NCBI GenBank assembly: GCA_947452905.1
Contig: CANGEP010000001.1
Span: forward strand, 186,001-250,000
Length of the DNA: 64,000 bases
From: Bacteroidota bacterium
Lineage (GTDB): Bacteria > Bacteroidota > Bacteroidia > Chitinophagales > Chitinophagaceae
Direction of reading: 5' to 3'
Part shown: piece after piece, positions 17,027 through 25,550 of the stretch
How positions within the stretch are numbered: the stretch's first letter is position 1
How the letters are laid out: each line of letters starts with the position of its first letter
Position numbers and translations under genes: made by a program
The notes under the pieces: model-generated
The model's database searches: none
Told to the model about the DNA's origin: nothing
Seen by the model: the letters and a program-made list of their open reading frames with translations, nothing else

Positions 17027-17948
17027 CAGAAGCAGAATTAACATCCTCTTTGAGCTGATTTTTTAAAGCATCTAATCCGTTGAATTTTACTTCGCCTCTT
17101 ATAAAATCAAAAACTTTTACGTTTATTTTTTGCTCGTAAATATCTTCATTAAAATTAAAAATATTTACTTCAATCACTTTTTTGTGGCCATCAACAGTAG
17201 GGCGAACACCAATATTCATCATGCCTTCATATGTTTTGTCGCCAAAACATTTGCCATATACCTTTACCGCATAAACGCCATTGCTAGGAATTAGTTTTTC
17301 TTCTTCCATGATGTGTAAATTGGCAGTTGGGAAACCTATAGTTCGCCCAATTTGATTGCCTCTAACTACAAACCCTTCAAAAAAATAGGCATAGCCTAAT
17401 AAGCTATTTGCTTTAACAATATCTTTTTCAATAATATAGTTTCTAATATAAGTAGAACTTGCAATTTCACTCCCAACTAATAATTCGTTGATTTGTTCCA
17501 CTTTAAAATTAAGACGTTCACCCAAGGACGATAACATGTTTAAATTACCTTCTCTTCCTTTGCCAAATCGGTGGTCATAGCCAACGATAATGGTATGAGG
17601 ATGAAAATGTTGTACTAAAAAATTATGCACATACTGTTCAGCGCTCATATTGGAAAATTGATAGTCAAAAGGGATTACTACTAAATGATCAATGCCTGCT
17701 TTTTCTAGTAATTGTATCCTTTCATTTAAGCAAGTTAATTGTTTGATTTCTCCTGGGATAGAAGAGGTAATTTTTCTTGGATGTGGATGAAAAGTGATAA
17801 TAATAGAACAGCCGTTTACTTGAGTAGCTAAGGTTTTCATTCGAGCAATGATTTGTTGATGACCTCTATGGACACCGTCAAATGCCCCTGTGGTAATTAT
17901 GGCATTGGTAAATACCGGTAATTGCTGTAAATCGTAATAAACCTTCAT
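16998..17948 (-). CDS. ribF: Bifunctional riboflavin kinase / FAD synthetase
   Basis: About 316 residues. The FAD synthetase half has TGAFDGVHRGHQQI with the HxGH-like nucleotidyl motif and ITFHPHPRK; the kinase half has GNQIGRTIGFPTANL and the GVYAVKVYG and NIGVRPTV blocks. It converts riboflavin to FMN and FAD. ATG 17948 (MKVYYDLQQL) is chosen; an upstream in-frame start at 17984 would overlap the purM promoter. It is divergent from purM and convergent, with a 29-base overlap, with holA. Confidence 0.92.
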   Translation of the reverse strand: MKVYYDLQQLPVFTNAIITTGAFDGVHRGHQQIIARMKTLATQVNGCSIIITFHPHPRKITSSIPGEIKQLTCLNERIQLLEKAGIDHLVVIPFDYQFSNMSAEQYVHNFLVQHFHPHTIIVGYDHRFGKGREGNLNMLSSLGERLNFKVEQINELLVGSEIASSTYIRNYIIEKDIVKANSLLGYAYFFEGFVVRGNQIGRTIGFPTANLHIMEEEKLIPSNGVYAVKVYGKCFGDKTYEGMMNIGVRPTVDGHKKVIEVNIFNFNEDIYEQKINVKVFDFIRGEVKFNGLDALKNQLKEDVNSASVILAKYPLS

Positions 17949-17970
17949 CTTATAATGGCTAAATATGGCA

Positions 17971-17978
17971 CAAATGTA
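17971..17978 (-). promoter_or_regulatory. -7 element of ribF promoter
   Basis: On the minus strand TACATTTG matches TAnnTTTG, 22 bases before the ribF ATG. It lies back to back with the purM box. Confidence 0.45.
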
Positions 17979-17987
17979 AAACAATTG

Positions 17988-17995
17988 TACCTTTG
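17988..17995 (+). promoter_or_regulatory. -7 element of purM promoter
   Basis: TACCTTTG matches TAnnTTTG exactly, 21 bases before the ATG at 18017. It overlaps the in-frame TTG at 17993, which rules that codon out as the start. Confidence 0.5.
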
Positions 17996-18016
17996 TTGCT
18001 CAAACCAATTTTGTTC

Positions 18017-19195
18017 ATGTCATTGTACGCACAACGCGGGGTTTCTGCTCAAAAAGAAGAAGTTCACGCAGCCATCCAAAATCTAGACCAAGGCTTGTAT
18101 CCAAATGCATTTTGCAAGTTATATACAGACTTTTTAACAGGAGACTCCAATTACATAAATATCATGCATGCCGATGGCGCAGGTACTAAAAGTATATTGG
18201 CATATATCTACTGGAAAGAGACAGGGGATACTTCCGTTTGGGCGGGTATCGCTCAAGATGCTATTGCGATGAATTTAGATGATTTATTATGTGTGGGCAT
18301 TTATGATCAAATATTATTTTCCTCTACCATCGATCGAAACAAGGCAGTGATCACAGGAGATGTTTTAAGTGTTATTATCAATGGAACACAAAACTTTTTT
18401 AATACTTTAAAAACCTTTGGCGTTACTATCGATTTTTTAGGAGGAGAAACTGCTGATGTGGGTGATGTGGTGAGAACCATTGCAGTAAACGGAACCATGA
18501 CAGCAAGATGGCCTAAATCAAAATTAATTACCAACGACTTAATTGCACCAGGACAAGTGATTGTAGGTTTCTCTTCTTATGGTCAAGCAAGCTATGAAAC
18601 GGCTTATAACAGTGGGTTGGGAAGCAATGGATTAACTAGCGCGAGACACGATGTTTTAGCAAAAGAGTATGCCAAAAAATATCCTGAAACTTTTGAGCCT
18701 ACTTTGTTAGATAAGGTGGTATACATAGGTAAAAATAAAGTCACTGATAAAATTAATATTCCCAATTTTGGCGAAATCGAAGTGGGCAAATTATTATTAA
18801 GCCCTACTAGAACTTATGCACCACTAGTAAAGCAAATATTATCCACCCACTTTGATGCAGTTAAAGGTATGATTCATTGTAGTGGTGGAGGGCAAACAAA
18901 ATGCATGAAATATTTGCCAGGCCCAATGCGTTTAGTAAAAGACAATTTCTTACCAGTACCACCCATATTTTCATTGATACAAGAAAATTCTGGGGCAAAT
19001 GCCAGAGAGATGTATCAGGTTTTTAATATGGGACATAGGCTAGAAATTTTTACTGATGCAACTGCCGCCATTGATTTAATTGAAATAGCTAAAGGCTTGG
19101 GTATTGAAGCCCAAATAATTGGCCGAGTGGAAACATGTGAAACCAAAGAATTGGTATTAAAAGGTGATTTTGGCACTGAAATTTTCAACTATTAA
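18017..19195 (+). CDS. purM: Phosphoribosylformylglycinamidine cyclo-ligase (AIR synthetase), long Bacteroidota form
   Basis: About 392 residues. It begins MSLYAQRGVSAQKEEVHAAI and has the ATP-grasp-like PurM features: MHADGAGTKS, DAIAMNLDDLLCVG, FLGGETADVGDVV and the C-terminal MIHCSGGGQTKCMKY and FNMGHRLEIF blocks. It closes the imidazole ring to form AIR in purine synthesis. It is about 45 residues longer than the E. coli enzyme, as is usual for the Bacteroidota form. ATG 18017 is chosen because the -7 box covers the upstream TTG. ftsE starts 45 bases downstream. Confidence 0.9.
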   Translation: MSLYAQRGVSAQKEEVHAAIQNLDQGLYPNAFCKLYTDFLTGDSNYINIMHADGAGTKSILAYIYWKETGDTSVWAGIAQDAIAMNLDDLLCVGIYDQILFSSTIDRNKAVITGDVLSVIINGTQNFFNTLKTFGVTIDFLGGETADVGDVVRTIAVNGTMTARWPKSKLITNDLIAPGQVIVGFSSYGQASYETAYNSGLGSNGLTSARHDVLAKEYAKKYPETFEPTLLDKVVYIGKNKVTDKINIPNFGEIEVGKLLLSPTRTYAPLVKQILSTHFDAVKGMIHCSGGGQTKCMKYLPGPMRLVKDNFLPVPPIFSLIQENSGANAREMYQVFNMGHRLEIFTDATAAIDLIEIAKGLGIEAQIIGRVETCETKELVLKGDFGTEIFNY

Positions 19196-19240
19196 TTTGA
19201 TCCAGGATATTCGTAATTTCGTACCTAACAATAAAATAAC

Positions 19241-19915
19241 ATGAGCGAAATAGTAGTCAACTTAGAAAACGTAAATATTTATCAAAGCGGCAATCTAATT
19301 TTGCAGGAAGTGAATTTTAAAGTTCAAAAAGGGGAGTTTGTGTATTTAGTTGGTAAAACGGGTACAGGGAAAAGTAGTTTACTAAAAACCCTTTATGGTG
19401 AAATCACCCTAACTGAGGGAAATGGAGACGTGGTAGGATTCAATCTTAAGGACATGACCTGGAAAACCTTGCCTTTTTTAAGACGTAATTTGGGTGTTGT
19501 TTTCCAAGATTTTCAGTTATTGACAGATAGAAATGTACATGAAAATCTGCGATTTGTACTTCAGGCTACTGGTTGGAAAGACGAGGGATTAATTGAGCAA
19601 AAAATTAATGATGTATTAGCCAAAGTGGGGCTTCAAAATAAGGGCTTTAAAATGACTTTTGAAATGAGTGGTGGGGAGCAACAACGTGTTGATATTGCCC
19701 GCGCTTTATTAAACGCACCTAAATTAATACTTGCAGATGAGCCAACGGGTAGTTTAGACCCTGAAACCAGCGATGAAATCATGCAATTATTGTTCCAAAT
19801 AGCCAAGGAAGATGGTACCGCCATCGTGATGGCTACCCATGATTTTATGGTCGTGGGCAAGTTCCCATCTAGAACCCTCACAACGGAGGGTGGAAGACTA
19901 GTGGAAAAGGCCTAA
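19241..19915 (+). CDS. ftsE: Cell division ATP-binding protein FtsE
   Basis: 224 residues. Walker A GKTGTGKSSLLK, Q-loop GVVFQDFQLL, signature MSGGEQQRVDIARALL, Walker B LILADEPTGSLDPE and the His switch MATHDF are all intact. It is closest to FtsE/LolD-like small ATPases; FtsE is supported by the VYLVGKTGTGKSSLLKTLYGE start and the short length. With FtsX it controls peptidoglycan hydrolases at the septum. No ftsX lies next to it. A TAATTTCG box at 19214 may be its promoter. Confidence 0.82.
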   Translation: MSEIVVNLENVNIYQSGNLILQEVNFKVQKGEFVYLVGKTGTGKSSLLKTLYGEITLTEGNGDVVGFNLKDMTWKTLPFLRRNLGVVFQDFQLLTDRNVHENLRFVLQATGWKDEGLIEQKINDVLAKVGLQNKGFKMTFEMSGGEQQRVDIARALLNAPKLILADEPTGSLDPETSDEIMQLLFQIAKEDGTAIVMATHDFMVVGKFPSRTLTTEGGRLVEKA

Positions 19916-19953
19916 ATTTTCTCCACAATTGGGTATAAAATGCTCACTTTCCC

Positions 19954-19983
19954 TTGAATTCTTGAGTCTTTTTCTTATGTTCG
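19954..19983 (+). promoter_or_regulatory. Promoter of smc (-33 TTG, -7 TATGTTCG)
   Basis: TTG at 19954-19956, a 19-base spacer, then TATGTTCG at 19976-19983. This is the Bacteroidota spacing, with a C in the TTTG part. The GTG start of smc is 24 bases downstream. Confidence 0.5.
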
Positions 19984-20007
19984 CAGACATTTAAAAGTTG
20001 TCAAAAA

Positions 20008-23000
20008 GTGAGACTAAAGTCATTAGAAATCAAAGGGTTCAAGAGTTTTGCTGACAAAACAATTGTCAGTTTCGATGAAGGGATAACGGGAATTATCGGA
20101 CCAAATGGTTGTGGTAAGAGTAATATTATCGATTCTATCAGATGGGTTATTGGGGAACAAAAAATTTCGGCCTTAAGATCCGAAAATTTAGATTCTCTTG
20201 TTTTTAACGGAAGTAAAACAAGAAGTGCTAGTAGTATGGCCGAAGTAAGTTTGACTTTCGAGAATACTAAGAATTTATTACCTACAGAATTTAGTACTAT
20301 AACAGTTACCCGTCGTTTTTATAAAAATGGCGAAAGTGAATACCGTTTAAATGATGTTGCTTGTCGATTAAAAGATATCCATAATTTATTTTTAGATACA
20401 GGAGTAAGTACCGATAGTTATGCCATAATTGAATTAGGTATGGTGGATGATATTATCAAAGACAAAGATAATAGTCGTCGTAGAATGTTAGAACAAGCAG
20501 CAGGTATTACGATATACAAAACAAGAAAGAAAGAAGCTAAGAATAAGTTAGATGCTACCGAGCAAGATTTATCAAGAATCGAAGATTTGTTATTTGAAAT
20601 TAATAATCAGTTAAAGACCTTAGAGAATCAAGCTAAAAAGGCAGAGAAGTATTTTGAAATCAAAAAAGATTATCAAGAAACTGCGATAGAATTAGCAATT
20701 GCTTCTTTAGAAGGCTTTAATTTAAGCTACAAAGAATTAACTGAACAACAAGAAGCTGAGTTGGACAAGAAAATTCAATTAGAAGCTCAAATAGCATTAG
20801 AAGAAGCTGCCTTAGAGCAGGAGCGTGTTTTGTTTATTGACAAAGAGCGTACTTTACAAAGTATGCAACATGAGTTTAACGATAAGTTGCAAGCATTAAG
20901 AACAAAGGAAAACGATAAAAATTTAGCTGCTCAAAGGTTAGATTATTTAAACGATAAAGAAACAAGTTTACAAGAATTTTTAGAAAGAGCCGAGGGGCAA
21001 TTAAAGACCATTGGGGACTCAATCGAGTACACAAAAATTCAGGTAAATGAAGAAGAAAAAATTTACAACGATTTTAAAAATAGAGTAGAACAATCTCAAA
21101 TTGAATTAACGAATAAACGTACTCAATTTGATGATCAAAGATCGGTACTAGATAGTTTACGTCAGGAGTATCAGCAAATACAAAGAGGACAGTTTGATGC
21201 AGAGAAAAAAGTAGCAGTTTCTGATACTTCTATTCAAAACATAATAAGATCTCAAGAGCAATTAAGCTCAGAGCAAGACCATCGGACTATTCAAATTGCC
21301 GAGCTTACCGAACAATTAGCTATTAAGGAAGCAGATTTAAATGCCAAAAAATCTCATTTAGCTGCTTTGCAAGCACAACACGAAACCGCTAAGGCGAGCA
21401 TTTTTGAAACACAAGAAGCTTTAGAAGAACTAAGATCCAAATTAGCAGAACAAACAAGAATCTTAGATGCAAAGAAAAATGAATACGATTTATTAAAAAG
21501 CTTAGTAGACTCAATGGAAGGTTATCCGGAGAGCGTTAAGTTTTTACATAAGAATACAGGCTGGAATCACAATGCACCTATTTTATCTGATATATTATAT
21601 GTACAAGAACAGTATCGTACTGCGGTTGAAAATGTATTGGAGCCTTATTTGAATTACTATGTAGTAAATGATTTAAAAGAAGGCATGCAAGCCGTTCAAT
21701 TATTGGATGACAATAAAAAAGGGAAGGCTAACTTTTTCTTATTAGATCAATTAGCAGGTGCAAGTACTTCGTCGGCTCCTGCTGGTACTATTGCAGCTTT
21801 GTCGGTAGTTGAGATAGAGGGTAAATATGCAGCTTTAGCCAATCATTTATTAGGTAATGTTTTTATTGCCGAAAACGAACAAGCTCTAGAAAGTAATACA
21901 ACCGGTATTATCTTAGAAAAGACAGGAAAGTATGTTAAAGGAAAATATACTTTAACAGGAGGTAGTGTTGGTTTATTTGAAGGAAAGAAAATTGGACGCG
22001 CTAAAAATTTAGAAAAACTATTAACAGATATTCAAGCACAGGAGTTGGTAGTGAACACTCTAAAAGAGCAAATTCAAACCAAACATAATGCGGTATTGGA
22101 GTTTAATGAGCTATTAAAAGAAAATGAAATTCGTGCTACTGAGCAAGCCATTAATACTTTAATTAATGAAGTATTTGCCAATAAAAACAGATTGGAGAAT
22201 TTACAAGCTGCTCATGCATCTGCTGTTACTAAATTGGCTGAATATGAGGCTAAGATTAAAGAAGAGCATACAGCTATAGCAGATACAAGAATAGCTTTAG
22301 AAACGTTAAATATTAGTTTGCAGGAAACACAAGCAAAGCTAGAATCAATTGAACTTGCTTATCAGGCAGCAGAACAAGCCTATCATTTGGCTTCTGGCGA
22401 ATTCAATGAAATGAATTTGCAATTGACAAAGCAACAAAGTAAGATTGAATCATTACAGCAAGAAGTAGTGTTTAAAGAAAATCAATTAAACGATTTACAC
22501 GCACAAATTCAAACCAATACGGTTCAGTTAACCGAAGCCTCTGCTGCTATCGTAGAAAGCCGCGCTCAATTAACACAAATCGAAGAAGAGTTGATTACTT
22601 TGTTAAGAACCAAAGAGGAAGAAGAACTTAAATTAAACGAAGCAGATCAAGCTTATTATACCCTTCGTAATGAGCTTCAAGAAAAAGAAAGTGCTTTAAG
22701 ACAACAAATTAAATCTAAGGAGTTAGTAGATCAAATTATTAATGAGATCAAGGACAAACTTAATAATTTAAAATTACAGTTATCTGGCATGAAAGAGCGT
22801 TTAAGTGTAGAATTTAAAGTGGAACTAGAAGATGTACTCGAAAAGGGACGTCAAACTGAAGAAACTTTAGAGGAATTACAATTGAGCGCAGAGAAGATGA
22901 AAAAACGTTTAGAAAACATGGGTGAAGTAAATCCAACAGCGATTGAAGCTTATACCGAAATGAAAAAACGTTACGATTTTATCTTAGAACAAAAGAACGA

Positions 23001-23526
23001 CTTGGTAACTGCTAAAGAAAGTTTAATGCAAACTATTCAAGAAGTAGAAGCTACCGCAAACCAGGCATTCTTAGAAACTTATAATACTGCAAGAGAAAAC
23101 TTCCAAAAGGTATTTAAAGCCCTATTTACAGAAGAAGATTCTTGTGACCTTATATTAGTTGATCCAGATAATTTAGCCGAAACAGCTGTTGAAATTGTGG
23201 CTAAGCCTAAAGGTAAACGTCCTTCTTCTATTACTCAATTATCAGGAGGGGAGCGTACTTTAACAGCAACGGCTATGTTGTTTGCAATCTACTTAATTAA
23301 GCCAGCACCATTCTGTATATTGGATGAGGTGGATGCGCCTTTGGATGATGCTAACGTTGGCAAATTCACTCAAATGATCCAGAAATTCTCTGATAATTCA
23401 CAGTTTATTATTGTTACGCACAATAAACAAACGATGAGTGCAGTAGATGTAATTTATGGTGTTACTATGCAAGAGCCAGGTGTGAGTAAATTGGTGCCAG
23501 TTGATTTTAGAAGTTTAAGTAATTAA
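20008..23526 (+). CDS. smc: Chromosome partition protein SMC
   Basis: 1172 residues. The N-terminal ATPase half has RLKSLEIKGFKSFADKT and the P-loop GPNGCGKSNIIDS. Two long coiled coils flank a hinge at about residues 505-660, and the C-terminal half has the signature LSGGERTLTATAML and Walker B FCILDEVDAPLDD. It forms the SMC-kleisin condensin that organises and separates chromosomes. The start is GTG at 20008: the family begins MRLKSLEIKGFKSF, and no ATG is available there. It is followed by an intrinsic terminator. Confidence 0.96.
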   Translation: MRLKSLEIKGFKSFADKTIVSFDEGITGIIGPNGCGKSNIIDSIRWVIGEQKISALRSENLDSLVFNGSKTRSASSMAEVSLTFENTKNLLPTEFSTITVTRRFYKNGESEYRLNDVACRLKDIHNLFLDTGVSTDSYAIIELGMVDDIIKDKDNSRRRMLEQAAGITIYKTRKKEAKNKLDATEQDLSRIEDLLFEINNQLKTLENQAKKAEKYFEIKKDYQETAIELAIASLEGFNLSYKELTEQQEAELDKKIQLEAQIALEEAALEQERVLFIDKERTLQSMQHEFNDKLQALRTKENDKNLAAQRLDYLNDKETSLQEFLERAEGQLKTIGDSIEYTKIQVNEEEKIYNDFKNRVEQSQIELTNKRTQFDDQRSVLDSLRQEYQQIQRGQFDAEKKVAVSDTSIQNIIRSQEQLSSEQDHRTIQIAELTEQLAIKEADLNAKKSHLAALQAQHETAKASIFETQEALEELRSKLAEQTRILDAKKNEYDLLKSLVDSMEGYPESVKFLHKNTGWNHNAPILSDILYVQEQYRTAVENVLEPYLNYYVVNDLKEGMQAVQLLDDNKKGKANFFLLDQLAGASTSSAPAGTIAALSVVEIEGKYAALANHLLGNVFIAENEQALESNTTGIILEKTGKYVKGKYTLTGGSVGLFEGKKIGRAKNLEKLLTDIQAQELVVNTLKEQIQTKHNAVLEFNELLKENEIRATEQAINTLINEVFANKNRLENLQAAHASAVTKLAEYEAKIKEEHTAIADTRIALETLNISLQETQAKLESIELAYQAAEQAYHLASGEFNEMNLQLTKQQSKIESLQQEVVFKENQLNDLHAQIQTNTVQLTEASAAIVESRAQLTQIEEELITLLRTKEEEELKLNEADQAYYTLRNELQEKESALRQQIKSKELVDQIINEIKDKLNNLKLQLSGMKERLSVEFKVELEDVLEKGRQTEETLEELQLSAEKMKKRLENMGEVNPTAIEAYTEMKKRYDFILEQKNDLVTAKESLMQTIQEVEATANQAFLETYNTARENFQKVFKALFTEEDSCDLILVDPDNLAETAVEIVAKPKGKRPSSITQLSGGERTLTATAMLFAIYLIKPAPFCILDEVDAPLDDANVGKFTQMIQKFSDNSQFIIVTHNKQTMSAVDVIYGVTMQEPGVSKLVPVDFRSLSN

Positions 23527-23553
23527 ATTAGTAACTATTTATAAAATAGCTTT

Positions 23554-23590
23554 AGAGTCCTCATGAGTAATTGTGGGGGCTCTTTTTTTT
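23554..23590 (+). terminator. Intrinsic terminator of smc
   Basis: Stem AGAGTCCTC (23554-23562) / GGGGGCTCT (23575-23583) with three G-T pairs, then a run of T to 23590. The next ATG begins at 23591, directly at the end of the T-run. Confidence 0.8.
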
Positions 23591-24007
23591 ATGATCAAGT
23601 CTTCTATTATATTATTTGTCACTTGCTTTTTGCTATACCTTCCATTTAGTAGAGAGCCTGATTATTTTGATAGTGAAATAACGCCAGCAACAATAATTGC
23701 TCAACATGATTCTGTATGGGCAATTTATCATGAATTGGGTAAGGATTATAAGTTTCTCCTTAATAATAGCTATAGGTCGCAACTTGGACAAAGTATTGAG
23801 CTTAGGTATGAATTAAGAAATCCGCAAAAAGCGGTTATTAATAAAGCCTGGGGATATTGGTTTATAGCTAAAGAAATGGGCTGGTCTTTTGGGGTGTTTG
23901 CAATTTTATTAGGCGTGGCTTTTGCAACTACGCATCAACCAGATCCCTCTGCACTGGCCGAACAACTGGCCTATAAAAAAGAGAACAAAGGAAAATATCA
24001 GCAGTAA
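23591..24007 (+). CDS. Hypothetical small membrane protein
   Basis: About 138 residues, not recognised. There are two hydrophobic segments: near the N-terminus (SSIILFVTCFLLYLPF) and near residues 98-116 (WSFGVFAILLGVAFATT). Between them lies a polar, probably periplasmic, part with DYFDSEITPATIIAQHDS and a Tyr/Arg-rich stretch. A longer frame from GTG 23573 would read through the smc terminator hairpin and T-tract, so ATG 23591 is preferred. It is convergent with smpB, 35 bases away. Codon use is like that of its neighbours. Confidence 0.6.
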   Translation: MIKSSIILFVTCFLLYLPFSREPDYFDSEITPATIIAQHDSVWAIYHELGKDYKFLLNNSYRSQLGQSIELRYELRNPQKAVINKAWGYWFIAKEMGWSFGVFAILLGVAFATTHQPDPSALAEQLAYKKENKGKYQQ

Positions 24008-24042
24008 TCTAGGTTGAAGTTTCAAATATTTAATCTAAATAA

Positions 24043-24507
24043 TTATTTAGCTAAATAACGTTTAATGTCTTTGTCAATATCACGATTTTTGATGGTTTCT
24101 CTTTTGTCGTATTCTTTTTTACCTTTACCGATACCAATTTCTAATTTGGCAAAGTGTTTTTCATTAAAAAATATACGTAGAGGTACTATGGTGAATCCTT
24201 TTTCTTTCACCTTAGATTCAATCTTTTTTAGTTCTCTTTTTTGTAATAATAATTTTCGATCATGAACTTCGATATGATTATTGGCAGACCCATGAGAGTA
24301 GGCATTAATGTATAAACTTCTAACCCATAGTTCACCTCGGTCAAAAAAACAGAAAGAGTCATTAAAACTAACTTTACCTTCTCTTATCGATTTTACTTCT
24401 GTGCCAAGCAAAACCATGCCTGCCACATATTTGTCTTCAATGAGGTAGTTAAAATAGGCTTGTCTATTATTTAACTCTTTAGCTTGTATGGATTTGGGTT
24501 TAGCCAT
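24043..24507 (-). CDS. smpB: SsrA-binding protein SmpB
   Basis: 154 residues, normal length. The core NRQAYFNYLIEDKYVAGMVLLGTEVKSIREGKVSF, then FDRGELWV, and the C-terminal DIDKDIKRYLAK tail are typical. It binds tmRNA and brings it to stalled ribosomes for trans-translation. No methionine lies between MAKPKSI and the conserved core, so ATG 24507 is needed. That ATG directly follows the T-tract of an intrinsic terminator, which leaves no normal leader. Confidence 0.93.
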   Translation of the reverse strand: MAKPKSIQAKELNNRQAYFNYLIEDKYVAGMVLLGTEVKSIREGKVSFNDSFCFFDRGELWVRSLYINAYSHGSANNHIEVHDRKLLLQKRELKKIESKVKEKGFTIVPLRIFFNEKHFAKLEIGIGKGKKEYDKRETIKNRDIDKDIKRYLAK

Positions 24508-24538
24508 AAAAAATCCCGATACTTAGTAAGTACCGGGA
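24508..24538 (-). terminator. Intrinsic terminator after accD, directly in front of smpB
   Basis: Read on the minus strand: stem TCCCGGTACTT (24538-24528), loop ACT, then AAGTATCGGGA (24524-24514), with one G-T pair, followed by a T-run that ends at the smpB ATG. On the plus strand there is no T-run, so it acts only in the minus direction. Confidence 0.82.
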
Positions 24539-24575
24539 AACAAAAATAGCATTTATATTCGACTTCGCTTGTGGA

Positions 24576-25493
24576 TTAGTTTCTGAACAAATAGGCTACT
24601 TCAGATAACTTATTTTTTAAATCCTTGCGATCTACAATAAAATCTAAAAATCCATGTTCTAGTAAAAATTCACTTCTTTGGAAACCAGGAGGCAAATCTT
24701 TTTTAATTGTTTCTTTAATAACCCTTGGGCCAGCAAATCCGATTAAGGCTCCGGGCTCTGCAATATTAATATCACCTAACATACCAAAACTTGCAGAGAT
24801 ACCTCCAAAAGTAGGGTCGGTAAGCATAGAGATGAATGGTAATTTTGCATCACTAAGTTGTGATAATTTACCGCTTGTTTTAGCCAACTGCATTAAACTA
24901 AAAGCGCTTTCCATCATACGTGCGCCTCCACTTTTGCTTATGACCATGTAGGGGAGTTTATGTTCGATGCAATAATCAACTGCACGACTAAATTTTTCAC
25001 CCATTACACTTCCTAATGAGCCGCCAATAAATTCAAAATCCATACAAGCTATTACAATACCTTCACCATTCACTTTGCCTGTAGCTACGCGCATGGAATC
25101 TTTTAGATCTGTTTTTGCATGTATTTCATCTAGTCTTTTTTGATAATTTTTTAAATCTGTAAAGTTTAAGGCATCTTTACTTTTAATATTATCAAATAAC
25201 TCAGTATACTGGGTTTCGTCAAATAGAATGTCAAAATATTCTTCACTACCAATACGATGGTGGAAATTACATTTTGTACAAATAAATAAATTTTCTCTTA
25301 GCTCAGCACTTGTGCCAATATGATTACATGAAGGACATTTGTTCCATAAACCTTCTGGTGTTTCTTTTTTATCAGCCGTCGAAGTAGTAATACCTCTTTT
25401 AATTCTTTTAAACCATCTAGGTTTTCCAGCTTCATTTGTGCCTGAATCTTCACCCGTTAAATTCACTTCAATATCTTCCTCTCTATTACGCAT
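24576..25493 (-). CDS. accD: Acetyl-CoA carboxylase carboxyltransferase beta subunit
   Basis: 305 residues. The N-terminal zinc ribbon is CPSCNHIG plus CTKCNFHH; the crotonase-like core has IACMDFEFIGGSLGSVMGEKF, SKSGGARMMESAFSLMQLAKT, DPTFGGISASF and GFAGPRVI. With AccA it moves the carboxyl group from biotin to acetyl-CoA, the first step of fatty acid synthesis. About 25 acidic residues precede the usual WFKRIKRGITT start, an unusual extension; the true start could be further in. It is followed by a terminator. Confidence 0.94.
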   Translation of the reverse strand: MRNREEDIEVNLTGEDSGTNEAGKPRWFKRIKRGITTSTADKKETPEGLWNKCPSCNHIGTSAELRENLFICTKCNFHHRIGSEEYFDILFDETQYTELFDNIKSKDALNFTDLKNYQKRLDEIHAKTDLKDSMRVATGKVNGEGIVIACMDFEFIGGSLGSVMGEKFSRAVDYCIEHKLPYMVISKSGGARMMESAFSLMQLAKTSGKLSQLSDAKLPFISMLTDPTFGGISASFGMLGDINIAEPGALIGFAGPRVIKETIKKDLPPGFQRSEFLLEHGFLDFIVDRKDLKNKLSEVAYLFRN

Positions 25494-25550
25494 AGTGTTT
25501 TATTTAAGTGAGCAATCGTTGTTTATACTAGTAAAGAGTTTAAATTTTTC

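Noticed and set aside
23573-23590. Upstream GTG start for the small membrane protein after smc
   Set aside because: It would translate the smc terminator stem and T-run (giving Leu-Phe-Phe); ATG 23591 is more likely.
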